The translations under genes were made by a program, and so were the position numbers. Below are positions 44,400 to 55,038 of a stretch of DNA of 64,000 nucleotides, piece by piece. The number at the start of each line of letters is the position of its first letter. Position 1 is the stretch's first letter. The DNA comes from Lolium rigidum. Lineage: Eukaryota; Streptophyta; Magnoliopsida; Poales; Poaceae. The notes beneath the pieces were generated by a model. The model was not told the origin of the DNA and searched no databases. It saw only the letters and a program-made list of their open reading frames with translations. The stretch is from positions 95,831,276 through 95,895,275 of the forward strand of contig NC_061508.1 in assembly GCF_022539505.1 (NCBI RefSeq). The letters run 5' to 3'.

Positions 44400-46326
44400 A
44401 TTTCTACACCCTCCTATACTGACAGCCACCCTCCTTATGCGACCTCCGTCTCTTCGGGTGTCTGAGCTATCCGAACTAGTCTACCACGACGCCGCACAAG
44501 CTCGTCCCTCGCTCCACGGTGTGTGTGTTCCTTGGTTACCCTCCCTCTCACGGCGGATATAGATGTCTAGACTTGTCTTCTCGCCACGTCATCATATCCC
44601 ATCACGTCGTTTTTTACAAAAATACTTTTCCCTTTGCCGCCACCGGCACCGATCAGTCTCCGGACGATATGGACTTTCTCCTGGACTTGGCCTCCACGGA
44701 GCCCACACCCACAGTCGCCGCGCCCCTAGCGGGCCAGCCCAGCCCACCATGCATGGCTCGGCGCCTATGCCCCCGACGTCGATAACCGACACACCCGCCT
44801 CAACAGCGCTGCCGCCCCCGTCTGCGTCCTCTGGCCATCAACCCTCCCCACCACCTGCCCCTCCTCGTGGATCTCGCGGTAGCACCGCCTCCGCCACCAA
44901 CACCCACATCATGCTCACTCGCGCCAAGAACGGTATTGTTTCGTCCCATTGACAAACTCAATCTCTCGGCCGAACACTCTTCCATATCTACTATCCCCAA
45001 AACCTATCGCTCCGCTCTTCGAGAACCTCTTTGTGCCGCCATGTCCGAGGAGTAGGATGCTCTTCTTCGTAACCATACTTGGTCTCTTGTTCCTCGTCCT
45101 ATTGGTGCTAGTGTTGTTTCAGTGGAATTGGATTTTCAAGCACAAGTTTGGCACCGATGGTGGTCTTGCTCGGTACAAGGCCGGGTAGGTGGTCCGTGGT
45201 TTCTCGCAGCAGCCTAGTATTGACTATGATGTGACTTTCGGTCATGTCGTCAAGCCGGCTACGATCCACATCGTGCTCATCATCGCCATCTCACATGCTT
45301 GGACGGTTCATCGACTCGGACGTCAAGAACGCCTTCCTCCATGGCAATATCGACGAGGTGGTTCACATTGAGCAGCCGACCGGCCACATCGACCCCGTGC
45401 GTCCTTAGCACGTCCGGCTCGCTCCGAAGTCCCTCTACGGACTCAGCGGACGCTCTACGCGTGGTACCAACGGCTCGCTCATCGACTCGGCTTCGTGGCT
45501 TCCCGGAGCGACGTGTCTCCGTTCGTGCTTCGGCGCGATACCGAGATAGCCTAGCCGACGACATCATCCTCACCGCATCCAGGCACGGGCTCCTAAAATA
45601 CATCACCGACCAACCTCAGCGCGAGTTCTCCATGACCGATCTCGGGGACTTGTCCTATTTCCTCGGGATCTCGGTCTCTCGCTCCGCTTCGGGGATGCTT
45701 CTCTCGCAATGCTAGTATGCCATCGACCTTCTTCGGTGCGCTACCTTACGCTCACCCGTCCTGACATTGCCCTTGTTGTCCAGCAAACGTGCCTCTACAT
45801 GCACGCTCCTAGGGAACCTCACCTCAACCTCGTCAAGTGGATCCTTTGCTACGTCACCTCAACCTCATCAAGTGGATCCTTCGTTATGTCCGTGGCACCC
45901 TCGACCACGGACTTCAGCTCCACTCCACGTCGGACGCCTCCCTCATTGCCTACTCCGACGCGGATTGGGTCGGCTGCTCTGACAGCTGATGCTCCACTTC
46001 TGGCTACCTCCAAACGGCAGGCCACGGTGTCCTGCTCCAGTGCCGAGGCTTCGACAACTTCTTCTTGAGCTTTAGCGTCCTCTCCTGTCTTCTGCGACCG
46101 TTGCTTTTTGTGATAATGGCGGTGATATTTACATGGCATGTAACCCGGTCCGGCATCGCCGCATGAAGCACATCGAGATCGATATCCACTTTGTTTGTGA
46201 GAAGGTGTCTCTCGGTTAGATTCGGGTTCTTCACGTGTCGTCCTCGCAGCAGTTTGCCGATATCATGACGAAGGGCTTACCGTCTGAGCTCTTTGAGGTT
46301 ACCGACGCACGAACTGCAGGATGTTA
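44400..46326 (+). pseudogene. Copia pol relic (integrase end to RNase H), no LTRs
   Basis: Pieces in several frames follow Copia order: integrase-RT linker (VCVFLGYPPSHGGYRCLDLS, 44516-44580), the start of reverse transcriptase (WIFKHKFGTDGGLARYKAG, 45130-45188, and VVRGFSQQPSIDYDVTF), later reverse transcriptase (FSMTDLGDLSYFLGISVSRS, about 45628-45690), RNase H (TRPDIALVVQQT, then HIEIDIHFVCEKVSL) and the end (MTKGLPSELFE...). Many stops and frameshifts, plus a short internal duplication near 45820-45880 (CACCTCAACCT...AAGTGGATCC twice), show it is long dead. Neither LTR is present. It ends about 290 bases before the ornithine decarboxylase start codon. Confidence 0.8.
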
Positions 46327-46564
46327 AAGTAAGATTTTGTATAGCTATTCGCACGCGTATTCCGTTTGTCTTCACTCAAATCCTTTTCACGCTTATACGA
46401 ATGTATATGCGCACAACCTGGCAAGAGGTTCAGTTAATTTATCTATTGGCCGGCATGTGTGGTTCCAGTCCCCTCCTGATGGGGTCTGTATACAGGGCAC
46501 TAATATGCCTTCCGAGAGCCACACCCATCCTCAAAGAGCTCTAATATGCCACTTCCTTTACCAC
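46327..46564 (+). promoter_or_regulatory. Upstream region of ornithine decarboxylase
   Basis: This 240-bp interval between the Copia relic and the TATA box must hold the proximal promoter. It contains the first copy of a 19-bp direct repeat (CCGAGAGCCACACCCATCC, 46512-46530); the second copy lies in the leader at 46587-46605, 75 bases downstream. TAATATGCC also occurs twice (46501 and 46543). No specific factor site can be named with confidence. Confidence 0.5.
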
Positions 46565-46574
46565 TATATAAAGG
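46565..46574 (+). promoter_or_regulatory. TATA box of ornithine decarboxylase
   Basis: CTATATAAAG about 45 bases before the ATG at 46616 gives an expected transcription start near 46597 and a very short leader of about 20 bases. Confidence 0.75.
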
Positions 46575-46615
46575 GCTGTCCATGCACCGAGAGCCACACC
46601 CATCCATCGCTAGCT

Positions 46616-47821
46616 ATGGGTGCAGGCAGCCCTATGCAGTCCGTGCTAGTGGCCGCCGGTGTTAAGGACAGGAAGGTGTTGGCCTTCCGGCGCTCCGTGG
46701 AGGGCGTCCCTGGCCTCATGCGCTCCATCGCCGCCTCCGGCGTGTGCAGCGCATTCCACGTCCTTGACCTCGGCAGGATCATCGACCTGCACAACCGCTG
46801 GCTCCCCGGCGTGCGCCCCTACTACGCTGTCAAGTGCAACCCGGAGCCGGCACTGCTTGGCGCGCTCGCCGCCCTGGGCACCGGCTTCGACTGCGCCAGC
46901 CGCGTCGAGATCCAGGCCGTTGTCGCGCTCGGGGTCCATCCCAGCCGCATCGTGTACGCTAACCCGTGCAAGCCTGAGGAGCACCTCAAGTACGCGTCCC
47001 AGGTGGGTGTCAACCTCACCACCTACGACTCCGTGGAGGAGGTGGCCAAGGTGAAGCGCTGCCATCCCAGCTGCGAGCTCCTCCTACGCATCAAGGGCCC
47101 CGAAAACAGCCACGCCAAGGTCGACCTCGGCACCAAGTACGGCGCTCACGCCGACGAGGTGGTCCCGCTCCTACGCGCCGCGCAGCGCGTGGGCCTTGCC
47201 GTGGCCGGCGTCTCCTTCCACGTCGGGAGCGGCGGATCGCGCACCGACGTGTACAGCGGCGCCATCCAGGCGGCGCGAGCGGCGTTCGACGCGGCCGCCG
47301 CGCTTGGCATGCCGCCCATGCGCGTGCTCGACATCGGCGGTGGGTTCGTTGCGGGCGCAGCATTCGACGAGGCCGCCCGTGTCATCCGCGGCGCCATAGA
47401 GCAGCGCTTCGGCGACCTCCCCCGCGTGGAGGTCATCGGCGAGCCGGGCCGGTACTTCGCCGAGACGGCATTCACGCTCGCCGCGCGCGTCATAGGGAAG
47501 CGCACGCGCGGAGACCTGCGGGAGTACTGGATCGACGACGGCGTCTACGGCTCCCTCAACTGCATCCGCATGGACGACTACGTGCCGCGGCCGAAGCCGC
47601 TCACCGTACGGTGCCACGGCGAGAAGACGTTCGCGTCCACGGTGTTTGGGCCAACGTGCGACTCCCTCGACACGGTGGTCACCGGATACCAGCTGCCGGA
47701 GATGAGCGTGGGGGAGTGGCTCGTGTTCGACGACATGGGCGCCTACACCACCGGCTCCGGCACCAACTTCAACGGCTTCCGTACCTCGGACATCAACACA
47801 ATCCTGGCCTACTCTATATAG
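46616..47821 (+). CDS. ODC: Ornithine decarboxylase, intronless
   Basis: The 401-residue product is a PLP-dependent group IV decarboxylase that turns L-ornithine into putrescine, the first step of one polyamine route; the plant enzyme is expected to act as a cytosolic or nuclear dimer. The N-terminal barrel has the PLP lysine in YYAVKCNPEP (K73), H202 in SFHVGSG, the phosphate-binding DIGGGF (239-244) and EPGRY (276-280). The C-terminal beta domain has IDDGVYGS (306-313) and catalytic C348-D349 in FGPTCDSLD. Length fits plant ODC; the degradation tail of animal enzymes is absent. ATG 46616 is chosen because it follows the TATA box; the frame is open 93 codons further up without family similarity. 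M7 is an alternative start. Very high GC at third positions is normal for grasses. A related lysine or ornithine specificity cannot be excluded. It is the only clearly intact host gene here. Confidence 0.95.
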   Translation: MGAGSPMQSVLVAAGVKDRKVLAFRRSVEGVPGLMRSIAASGVCSAFHVLDLGRIIDLHNRWLPGVRPYYAVKCNPEPALLGALAALGTGFDCASRVEIQAVVALGVHPSRIVYANPCKPEEHLKYASQVGVNLTTYDSVEEVAKVKRCHPSCELLLRIKGPENSHAKVDLGTKYGAHADEVVPLLRAAQRVGLAVAGVSFHVGSGGSRTDVYSGAIQAARAAFDAAAALGMPPMRVLDIGGGFVAGAAFDEAARVIRGAIEQRFGDLPRVEVIGEPGRYFAETAFTLAARVIGKRTRGDLREYWIDDGVYGSLNCIRMDDYVPRPKPLTVRCHGEKTFASTVFGPTCDSLDTVVTGYQLPEMSVGEWLVFDDMGAYTTGSGTNFNGFRTSDINTILAYSI

Positions 47822-48429
47822 TAAGGACATGAAAACTCTTTATTCTGCACCCGGGTCGGTTCGATCGAACCAGGCCACATCCGTCTCCGTCTACCTAATG
47901 TTTTTTTTTCCTTCTTTTACATCGACCGTTTCTTATTCCACGACTATAGGAGCTAGCCCACCTGCTAATCGTGCCCGGCCGGCGGTTCTGGAAGCGACCG
48001 GCTACCGCTGGGATTGCAGCTGCAGCCGGGGATTGCTACTGGATATTAACTTTTTTATGGATATTCAGAAATTCTCCTTGTGGTTACAATACCTTTTCAG
48101 AATCCTTGTTTATGGCTAATGAGTAATACTTTTTCAGGATTCTAACAAGAAATCGATGGCCGTAAGAAATAAACTTGGCGACGAATAGCAAGTATCTAAA
48201 GGCTGTCAGTGTTTAGCCTAAGGTGAGCTAAAGCCTGAATTCAGAAATAGCTAGCTCGCTCCCCTCAAAAGAATAAGTAGCTAGCTCTCATACAAATGTG
48301 TATTTAGATCATCTGGCAAAATACTAGTTTATGGTTGGCTTTTGAGGTGTTCCAGTTTGAAATAAGAGTGTAATCTTTGCTTCTCGTAATTACAAGTGTC
48401 TAGTATAAATTCCCTTGTCTCATATGTAC
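47822..48429 (+). other. 3' flank of ornithine decarboxylase
   Basis: The sequence after the stop holds a poly-T/C run, a GC-rich patch (CCCGGCCGGCGG near 47974) and a candidate polyadenylation signal AATAAA at 48168-48173. No second gene is visible before the MITE at 48430. The frame at 47829-48119 is not conserved-looking and is probably 3' untranslated. Confidence 0.5.
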
Positions 48430-48821
48430 GGGAGTGGTGTTTTGGAACATGGGAGCATATGCTCCTTATATTTTGATATGCATCTTACACATATTTTAAA
48501 TTTCAAAAAAATTGAAACAGAAAATTCGCACGTACATCTTCACGTGCTACGCGCTCACAAAGTCGTTTCATAAAAATGAACTTATCATGTGACGTGTGTA
48601 AAAAAGACAAAATTCAGTGCTGAAAACAATGCTTTTCACCGGATAAGTTTTTTCTTTTTTACATAGGCCACAAAAAATATTATTTTTTCGTGAAACTTGA
48701 CACATACACATATATTATGGAGATGTACATGTAGAATTTTTTATCAAAATTTTTCCACAGTTCAAAATATATTTTGTTGGTAGAGGGAGCATACGCACTC
48801 AGGAGCCGAATTGAATTTCCG
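48430..48821. mobile_element. Mutator-like MITE with 9-bp target duplication (copy 2)
   Basis: The 392-bp element starts GGGAGTGGTGTTTTGG and ends TTGAATTTCCG. It is flanked by a perfect 9-bp direct repeat CATATGTAC (48421-48429 and 48822-48830), the hallmark of Mutator-superfamily insertion. Its ends carry GGAGCATATGCTCC and a related inverted block, parallel to the palindromes of the element at 32772. Interior text such as AAAAAAGACAAAATTCAGTGCTG also matches that element. No coding capacity. Confidence 0.8.
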
Positions 48822-48830
48822 CATATGTAC

Positions 48831-49629
48831 AACCTATAGTATCTCTATTCAGCTGACAGGATGACTGTCATTATTGTGATTATTCAGTAGGGTGCATGAG
48901 TACTTTATTTTTTCTTGTTTGATGCTCTCTGGAGCAATTCTTGTTGCTACTGGTTTCGAGTTAGATTTATTTCAGTCATAGTGATGTATGTGGATACTGA
49001 CTCGGGGTTATAAATAAATGAAAAGGCCGCACAATACTCATGTCAAGTGGCTTAGATGGTAGGACGAGATATTTAATCTCAGTTGGTTTTATTTGACAAT
49101 AATATAACCTGATGCTGTTTTCAGAGATCATGACAATAAATGAGAGACTTGGTCATTTATTTGGTCACAGCACTAGTACATTTTTCTAATTAATTCTTCA
49201 TGTAGCACATATGGACAGCGCACCTTCCGGCTACTGGTATATAGATAAATGAAAACCTACATGAGCTGCTCAGGAATAACTCCATAATCTTCCTTGAGGT
49301 AATTTGGCCTCAGTCAAGCACTCAGTTCTTATGTCAAGTGGCGTGTATGATAGGATGAGAGAATTAAGCTGACTCGCCCCTTGTTCCATCCCACCTTCTC
49401 GGCCTGGTTCATAGCACCCAAAGCGTTGTATTTTTTTTTCTTTTACCTCGACGGTTCAATTTATTCAACTGTGATATAAATATTTAGGTACACACCAAAA
49501 TGACTCGAATCACCAAATATTTTATTCAGTCCTTGATGAACCAGGAAGTGATATACTTTTCATGCGAGCTTATGATTTACTTAGTACATCCATGGTAGTA
49601 CATCTATGGTGGTACAACTTTTTGCTGTC
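48831..49629. other. Intergenic, degenerate direct repeat
   Basis: No gene is visible. Two diverged copies of a motif containing ATAAATGAAAA and ATGTCAAGTGGC...GAT(G)GTAGGA(C/T)GAGA lie near 49010-49075 and 49230-49350, suggesting an old duplication. The remainder is AT-rich. Confidence 0.5.
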
Positions 49630-50860
49630 CGGTTTTAAGTCCGGATGATAACTTAAACCCTCGCAAATTCCCCTAATCATTTGATATCAAGTCATACGAG
49701 TAATATGTTTATCAAGGCTTCCGTCCTTCATATACTCGAAGCAGAGCGCTCTAGCATTGTCTATGTTGTGTTTCATAACAGTAGCCAACTAACCGAATGA
49801 TGATGCTTGACCTTATTAAGTTTAGAAATTCTTGTGCCCTCGATATTTTGCATGTTATAAAGCTTCTTCACAGCAATCTCTTCTCTGTTATAAACTCCCT
49901 GCTAGTTAAAAAACCATGTTAAAATGGAGCACGGGTTTATATCTAGTGATACTATCACACCGTACCTTGTAATCCTCCCCATACCTATTATGCGACATCT
50001 AAACAGAAGAATGACATTATACACAAAGCAATACACGAGAATCGTACCTTGTAAACTTCACCGTTATCTCCATGATTATAACACCAAGACTGTATATGTC
50101 TGACTTGAATGATATTAGTCTAGACACATAAAATTCTGGTGCCAAATATCCCCTGTATAAATATATATAGTACCTAATAAATCAATGGGGGAAAAAGGGA
50201 ACTGACGTTCAATCACACATACCAGAAGAAGCGTTTTCCAGAAAACTTACATTGTTCCAAACGGTTTTGAAGAGATCACCGTACTTTGCTTTTCACCGAA
50301 GCATCTCGAGATACCAAAATCCGCAATTTTCGGCATCATATTCTCGTCTAGCGGTACATTTGCAGGCTTCAGATCAACCAAACGATGTGTTTTCTCCATG
50401 GAAGTCCCTGAGAAGGATCTACAAAAACGAGAGAGAAAGAAAGTTGTTCTTGGTGAGATATCTTCCATACGATTCTAGAATCGAAACTTTCACTTTGGAA
50501 TCGTAAGTGAGGTTGTTTACGGTGGCAAATTCATATGTCTCTTAATTAATCCAGCAGATGAAACAAGCTTTATAGGGGAGAAGCAGAGCTCTCAGAATCC
50601 TTTGAATTAAAGAGATATATTCCTGTAGGAAAACATTTGCAAGAAGTGGAGTTCTCAGAAATCCCCATGGGATTTACTGGGGATGATTGGCCCAAATTAA
50701 CTCCAAAGCACATCCTAAACACGATGGAGGAGCTAGGCCCTGTGGCTAAAACTAGCAATTATCCATCCATCAGTATGTAATCGAGAAGCATAGAAATTTT
50801 CCTGGAGATGGTAATTACCTGGAGAATCCATGCTGAGGAGAAGCTCCATATCCTGTCTGC
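49630..50860 (-). pseudogene. Scrambled receptor-like kinase pseudogene
   Basis: On the minus strand, the catalytic half of a kinase comes first: VDLKPANVPLDENMMPKIADFG (about 50390-50320) keeps the catalytic D-x-K-P-x-N and DFG motifs. A clean GT donor at 50249-50250 joins across an intron to GYLAPEFYVSRLISFKSDIY (exon 50152-50048), which has the APE-equivalent and the helix-F aspartate. Further downstream, at about 49900-49640, lies the nucleotide-binding half (GVYNREEIAVKKLYN with the ATP lysine, then CFEYMKDGSLDKHI and GICEGL). N- and C-lobes are thus in reversed order. Extra bases before VDLK and several stops confirm a pseudogene. A possible short first exon (MELLLSMDSPG, then GTAATT) ends near 50817. 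The family is plant receptor-like or cysteine-rich receptor-like kinases. Confidence 0.7.
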
Positions 50861-51430
50861 CGAGTCGTGTGTGGAGGAGGAAGGGGATTCGTGCTCTGTC
50901 TCTATCCTGTGGTGAGAATGAGATCTAGATCTAGATCCAGCGCCCAGCCCAGGTACTATATAATAGAGACGTGTGGAGTGGTGGGATCCAGATGCAGAAC
51001 CAACCCTAATGGTGAGTGATTAAGACTCCTAATCGTGATTAAGACTCCATGTGGGCCGGCTCTCTCTGGTGTCTTGATGCAAGTTGCAGCCGAAACACTG
51101 TAAACGATGGTAACTTGGTTCAGGCATCATGTGAGCCGGCTCTCTCTGGTGTCGTATGCCATGGACCATCTGCAAGAAAATGGTACTGAGTCAATTTTGT
51201 TGACACAATTCATAGGTACCGTCAGGCTTTGGGTATATCTACAAGATTTCATAGGTGCGCAAGCATGGCAACTAGGCATATTATTAATTTTAGAGTTAAT
51301 TTTATTATTGAATGAACGAATGTATATGTACATGAAGCTGAGAATCGTCAAGTGTGAAAGTTTGACACTGGACCTGAATATCGTGGCAGAACTTCCACGT
51401 TGAGAAACGAGCGCAAATGAATAACTGATA
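50861..51430. other. Intergenic between kinase pseudogene and CACTA
   Basis: No gene is supported. GATTAAGACTCC is repeated at 51019 and 51038, and GCCGGCTCTCTCTGGTGTC occurs at about 51055 and 51135, evidence of a small local duplication. A minus-strand TATA-like TTATATAG near 50954 might have served the kinase relic. Confidence 0.45.
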
Positions 51431-51466
51431 CTCCCTCTGATCCCGAAAAATTGTCTCTAGAAATGA
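51431..51466. mobile_element. Truncated Stowaway-type MITE end
   Basis: TA followed by CTCCCTCTGATCCCGAAAAA is the familiar terminus of Stowaway MITEs of grasses. Only about 36 bases remain before the CACTA terminus at 51467, so the CACTA inserted into the MITE. The other MITE end should lie beyond the CACTA, which is not complete in this window. Confidence 0.6.
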
Positions 51467-51588
51467 CACTAGTGGAAAACGCACCTAATATCCGGTGCCC
51501 CTCCCCCCTTTCGCCCCGGCCCCGCCACGGCCCGGTGCAAAAGGCCGCAGCGCTGGGGCTGGGGCGAGCAGAGGGCCTCGTGGGGGAC

Positions 51589-51667
51589 CTTTTGCCCGGT
51601 TGGTAACACCAACCGGGGTAAAAGGGTACCCTTTTACCCCGGTTGGTGTTACCAACCGGGGCAAAAG
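51589..51667. repeat. CACTA subterminal palindrome, 66 bp perfect core
   Basis: Positions 51595-51660 form a perfect palindrome centred on GGGTACCC (51624-51631), with arms made of CCCGGTTGGTAACACCAACC-type sequence that is itself a smaller palindrome. Outside this, arms extend to TTTTG/CAAAA with one bulged G. It can fold as a cruciform or RNA hairpin. The position just inside the element end fits the transposase-binding subterminal region. Confidence 0.9.
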
Positions 51668-51676
51668 GCCCCCCAC

Positions 51677-51686
51677 TATATATAAA
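51677..51686 (+). promoter_or_regulatory. TATA box for CACTA transposase gene
   Basis: TATATATAAA follows directly after the subterminal palindrome and precedes the transposase start by about 280 bases. The ATG at 51961 is preceded by TAATGCAG, an acceptor-like AG, so a short 5' exon or leader intron is possible between them. Confidence 0.6.
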
Positions 51687-51960
51687 GGCTGCAGCCCACC
51701 CCTCTCCTCATTCCATCTCACTTTGGAGAACATAGAAGGTGTGAGGGGGTGGTGTGTGCTTTTTTTCCCCTCCTATGCACTAGAAGTGTTTGATGAAATG
51801 CCCGACACACCATTTTAGATTCCATACTTAATTAAATAAGTTTTGTTCCTAGTCTTTCCTCCTCGGTCGAGGTACCGACTTTATCCTTTCCTCTGTCGAT
51901 GTAACATTAGCCATTTCTCTATTTATGATGTTTGGTACCTAGGTAGGTGATAATTATATA

Positions 51961-54900
51961 ATGCAGATGAACCGGCAATGGATGTACGCTGACCGATGCT
52001 CTACCGAGTTCATGAAAGGTGTGGGTTATTTTCTCGAGGTGGCCCGGGCAAACAAACGGAATAATTTTATGTGTTGTCCATGTGATGTATGTCGGAATCA
52101 GAAAGAACACTCTTCGCACAAAGTCATCCACTTCCACCTGTATCGGTCCGGTTTCATGCCCGGCTATAATTGTTGGACCAAGCACGGAGAAAGAGGGGTT
52201 ATGATGGAAGACAACGAAGAAGAAGAAGAGAATGATGACAACTATCATGATATGTTCTCTGAATACGGTGCTGGTACTGGTATGGAAGATAACGATGAAG
52301 TAGAAGCAGAAGACCGGACACCAGATCAGCCCATCGATGATCTGGGTCAGGCCATCACGGATGCTAAGACAGAATGCGAGATTGAAAAGGTGAGGGTGAA
52401 GTTCGACCAGATGTTAAATGATTACAAGACATTGTTGTATCCAAATTGTGAAGATGGGCAGAAAAAGCTTGGTAGCACATTGGAATTACTGCAATGGAAG
52501 GCCGAGAACGGTGTGACTGACAGCACATTTACAAAGTTGCTGCAGATAGTGAAGAAGCAGCTTCCTAGAAACAATGAATTGCCCGACAGTACATACCAAG
52601 CAAAGAAGCTTGTCTGTCCCTTAGGATTAGATGTGGAGAAGATACATGCCTGCATTAATGACTGTATTCTATACCGCGGTGAGAAGTACGAGAATTTGGA
52701 ACAATGCCCAGTATGCACTGCATTGCGGTATAAGATCAGATCTGAAGACCCTGGCAATGTTGAGGGTGAGCGGCCCAGGAAGAGGGTTCCTGCAAAGGTG
52801 ATGTGGTATGCTCCTATAATTCCACGGTTGAAACGTTTGTTCAGAAACAAAGAGCATGCCAAACTGTTGCGATGGCACATGGAAGACCGTAAGAAAGACG
52901 AGATGTTGAGACACCCCGCTGATGGGGCGCAGTGGAGAAAAATCGAGAGAAAGTTCGCGCGCTTTGCAGGTGACGCAAGGAACTTATGGTTTGGTCTAAG
53001 TACTGATGGCATGAATCCTTTTGGGGAGCAAAGCTGCAGCCACAGCACCTGGCCTGTGACTCTATGTATCTATAACCTTCCTCCTTGGTTGTGCATGAAG
53101 CGCAAGTTTATTTAGATGCCGGTGTTAATCCAAGGCCCGAGGCAACCAGGCAACGACATCGATGTGTACCTAAGGCCATTAGTTGATGAACTTTTACAGT
53201 TGTGGGACTTAAAAGGTGTCCGTGCGTGGGACGAGCACGCGGAAGAGGAATTTGACCTACGAGCGCTGTTGTTCGTAACCATCAACGATTGGCCTGCTCT
53301 TAGTAACATTTCAGGACATACAAACAAGGGATACAATGCATGCACACATTGTTTAGATGACACTGAAAGTATATATCTGGATAAGAGTAAGAAGGTTGTG
53401 TACCTCGGGTATAGTCGTTTCCTTCCGCGGAAGCATCCCTTAAGTAAACCGGGCAATCATTTCAACGGTGAGGAAGATACCCGGGAGACGCCTCTTCTCC
53501 GACCTGGTGATGATGTATTTGATATGGTGAAGGATTTGAAAGTAATATTTGGAAAGGGTCCTGGCAGTCAACCTATTCCGAATGGCCCTGATAAGCGCGC
53601 ACCCATGTGGAAGAAGAAATCTATATTTTGGGATCTACCCTATTGGAAAGTCCTAGATGTCCGCTCAGCGATCGACGTGATGCACCTGACGAAGAATCTC
53701 TGCGTGAATCTGCTAGGCTTCTTTGGCTTGTATGGGAAGTCAAAAGATACATCTGAAGCACGGGAGGACCAGCAACACACGAAAGGTCGAGACGGCAAGA
53801 ATCCTGAATGGTTTCAAGGTGGTGCTGCCAGCTACGCTCTTACCAAAGAAGAGAAGGAAATCTTTTTTGAAGCACTAAGTAGTATCAAGGTCCCGTCTGG
53901 CTTCTCGTCGAATATAAAGGGAATAATAAATGTGGCGGAGAAAAAATTTCAAAAGCTGAAGTCTCATGACTGCCACGTGCTTATGACGCAATTGCTTCCG
54001 ATTGCGTTGAGGGGGATTCTACCGGAAAATGTTCGACTACCCATTGTAAAGCTATGTGCATTCCTCAATGCAATTTCTCAGAAGATAATCAATCCAGAAA
54101 GTCTACCAGCGTTACAAACTGATGTGGTCCAATGTCTTGTCAGCTTTGAGTTGGTGTACCCACCATCCTTCTTCAACATTATGACGCACCTCCTAGTTCA
54201 CCTAGTCAAAGAGATTCAGATTCTGGGTCCTGTGTTTCTACACAATATGTTCCCCTTTGAGAGGTTCATGGGAGTCTTAAAGAAATATGTTCATAACCGT
54301 GCTAGGCCAGAAGGAAGCATCTCGAAGGGTTATGGAACAGAGGAGGTCATTGAGTTCTGTGTTGACTTTATTCCAGACCTTAAGTCGATTGGTGTTCCCG
54401 AATCGCGACATGAGGGGAGAATTAGTGGAAAAGGCACGCTAGGAAGGAAAGCAAAGATATTTATGGACGAACATTCTTTCACTAAAGCACACTACACAGT
54501 TTTACAAATGTCAACATTGGTGGCTCCGTATATCGAGGAACATAAGAATATTATACGGTCCAAAAACCCAGGGCTATCTGAATCCTTGATTAATGATAAA
54601 CACATGGATAGTTTCAGCGCCTGGTTACAAACAGAACTCATGAATAACGACGAAGTTGGAGATGAGCTGTACTTGTTGGCTAGGTCACCATCTTCGACTG
54701 TACTGACTTTCCAAGGGTACGAGATAAATGGGAATACATTTTACACGATCGCACAAGACAAAAAGAGCACCAACCAAAACAGTGGTGTTCGTTTCGATGC
54801 AACCGGGTACAATGGGCAAAAGGAGACATATTATGGTTACATAGAGGACATATGGGAACTTGACTATGGACCTAATTTTAAGGTCCCTCTGTTTCGGTGC

Positions 54901-55038
54901 CAATGGGTCAAGATGACAGCAGTAAAGGTAGATCAGCAGTACGGAATGACAACAGTGGATCTCAACAATCTTGGGTACAGAAATGAACCATTCGTCCTAG
55001 CCAAAGATGTTGCTCAAGTTTTCTATGTGAAGGACTGA
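51961..55038 (+). pseudogene. TNP2-type CACTA transposase, one TAG, truncated end
   Basis: One frame runs through two open segments of 384 and 640 codons, separated only by TAG at 53113-53115. Residues 1-80 are the transposase-associated Cys/His domain (CCPCDVC, HFHLYRSGF). The TNP2 catalytic domain follows, with GLSTDGMNPFGE (about residues 341-352) and, just after the stop, GNDIDVYLRPLVDEL. Further on are the conserved C-terminal blocks LVHLVKEIQILGPVFLHNMF with PFERFMGVLK (DUF4218-like) and TYYGYIEDIWELDY with VPLFRCQWVK (DUF4216-like). The enzyme cuts CACTA termini. An acidic EDNEEEEENDD segment lies near residues 82-92. The frame ends VFYVKD then TGA, and that TGA is the first three bases of an inserted LTR, so the natural C-terminus is missing. 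Confidence 0.88.

Larger units (their letters stand above)
51467..55035 (+). mobile_element. Autonomous-type CACTA transposon, 5' part, cut by LTR
   Basis: CACTAGTGGAAAACGCACC at 51467 is a CACTA terminus. It is followed by subterminal CCGGTTGGTGTTACC hairpins, a TATA box and a TNP2-type transposase gene. The element is cut at 55035/55036 by insertion of an LTR starting TGATACGTCTCC. The 3' half, including the second gene and right terminus, is not seen; it may lie beyond the assembly gap or be lost. It is a different family from the CACTA at 1776, as its subterminal motif differs. Confidence 0.88.

Noticed and set aside
44867..45606. Separate small genes in the Copia relic
   Set aside because: The frames are pieces of one decayed pol gene recognisable by domain order.
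46646..47505. Long antisense frames opposite ornithine decarboxylase
   Set aside because: They are shadows caused by very high GC at third codon positions; no domain, and the plus-strand gene explains the region.
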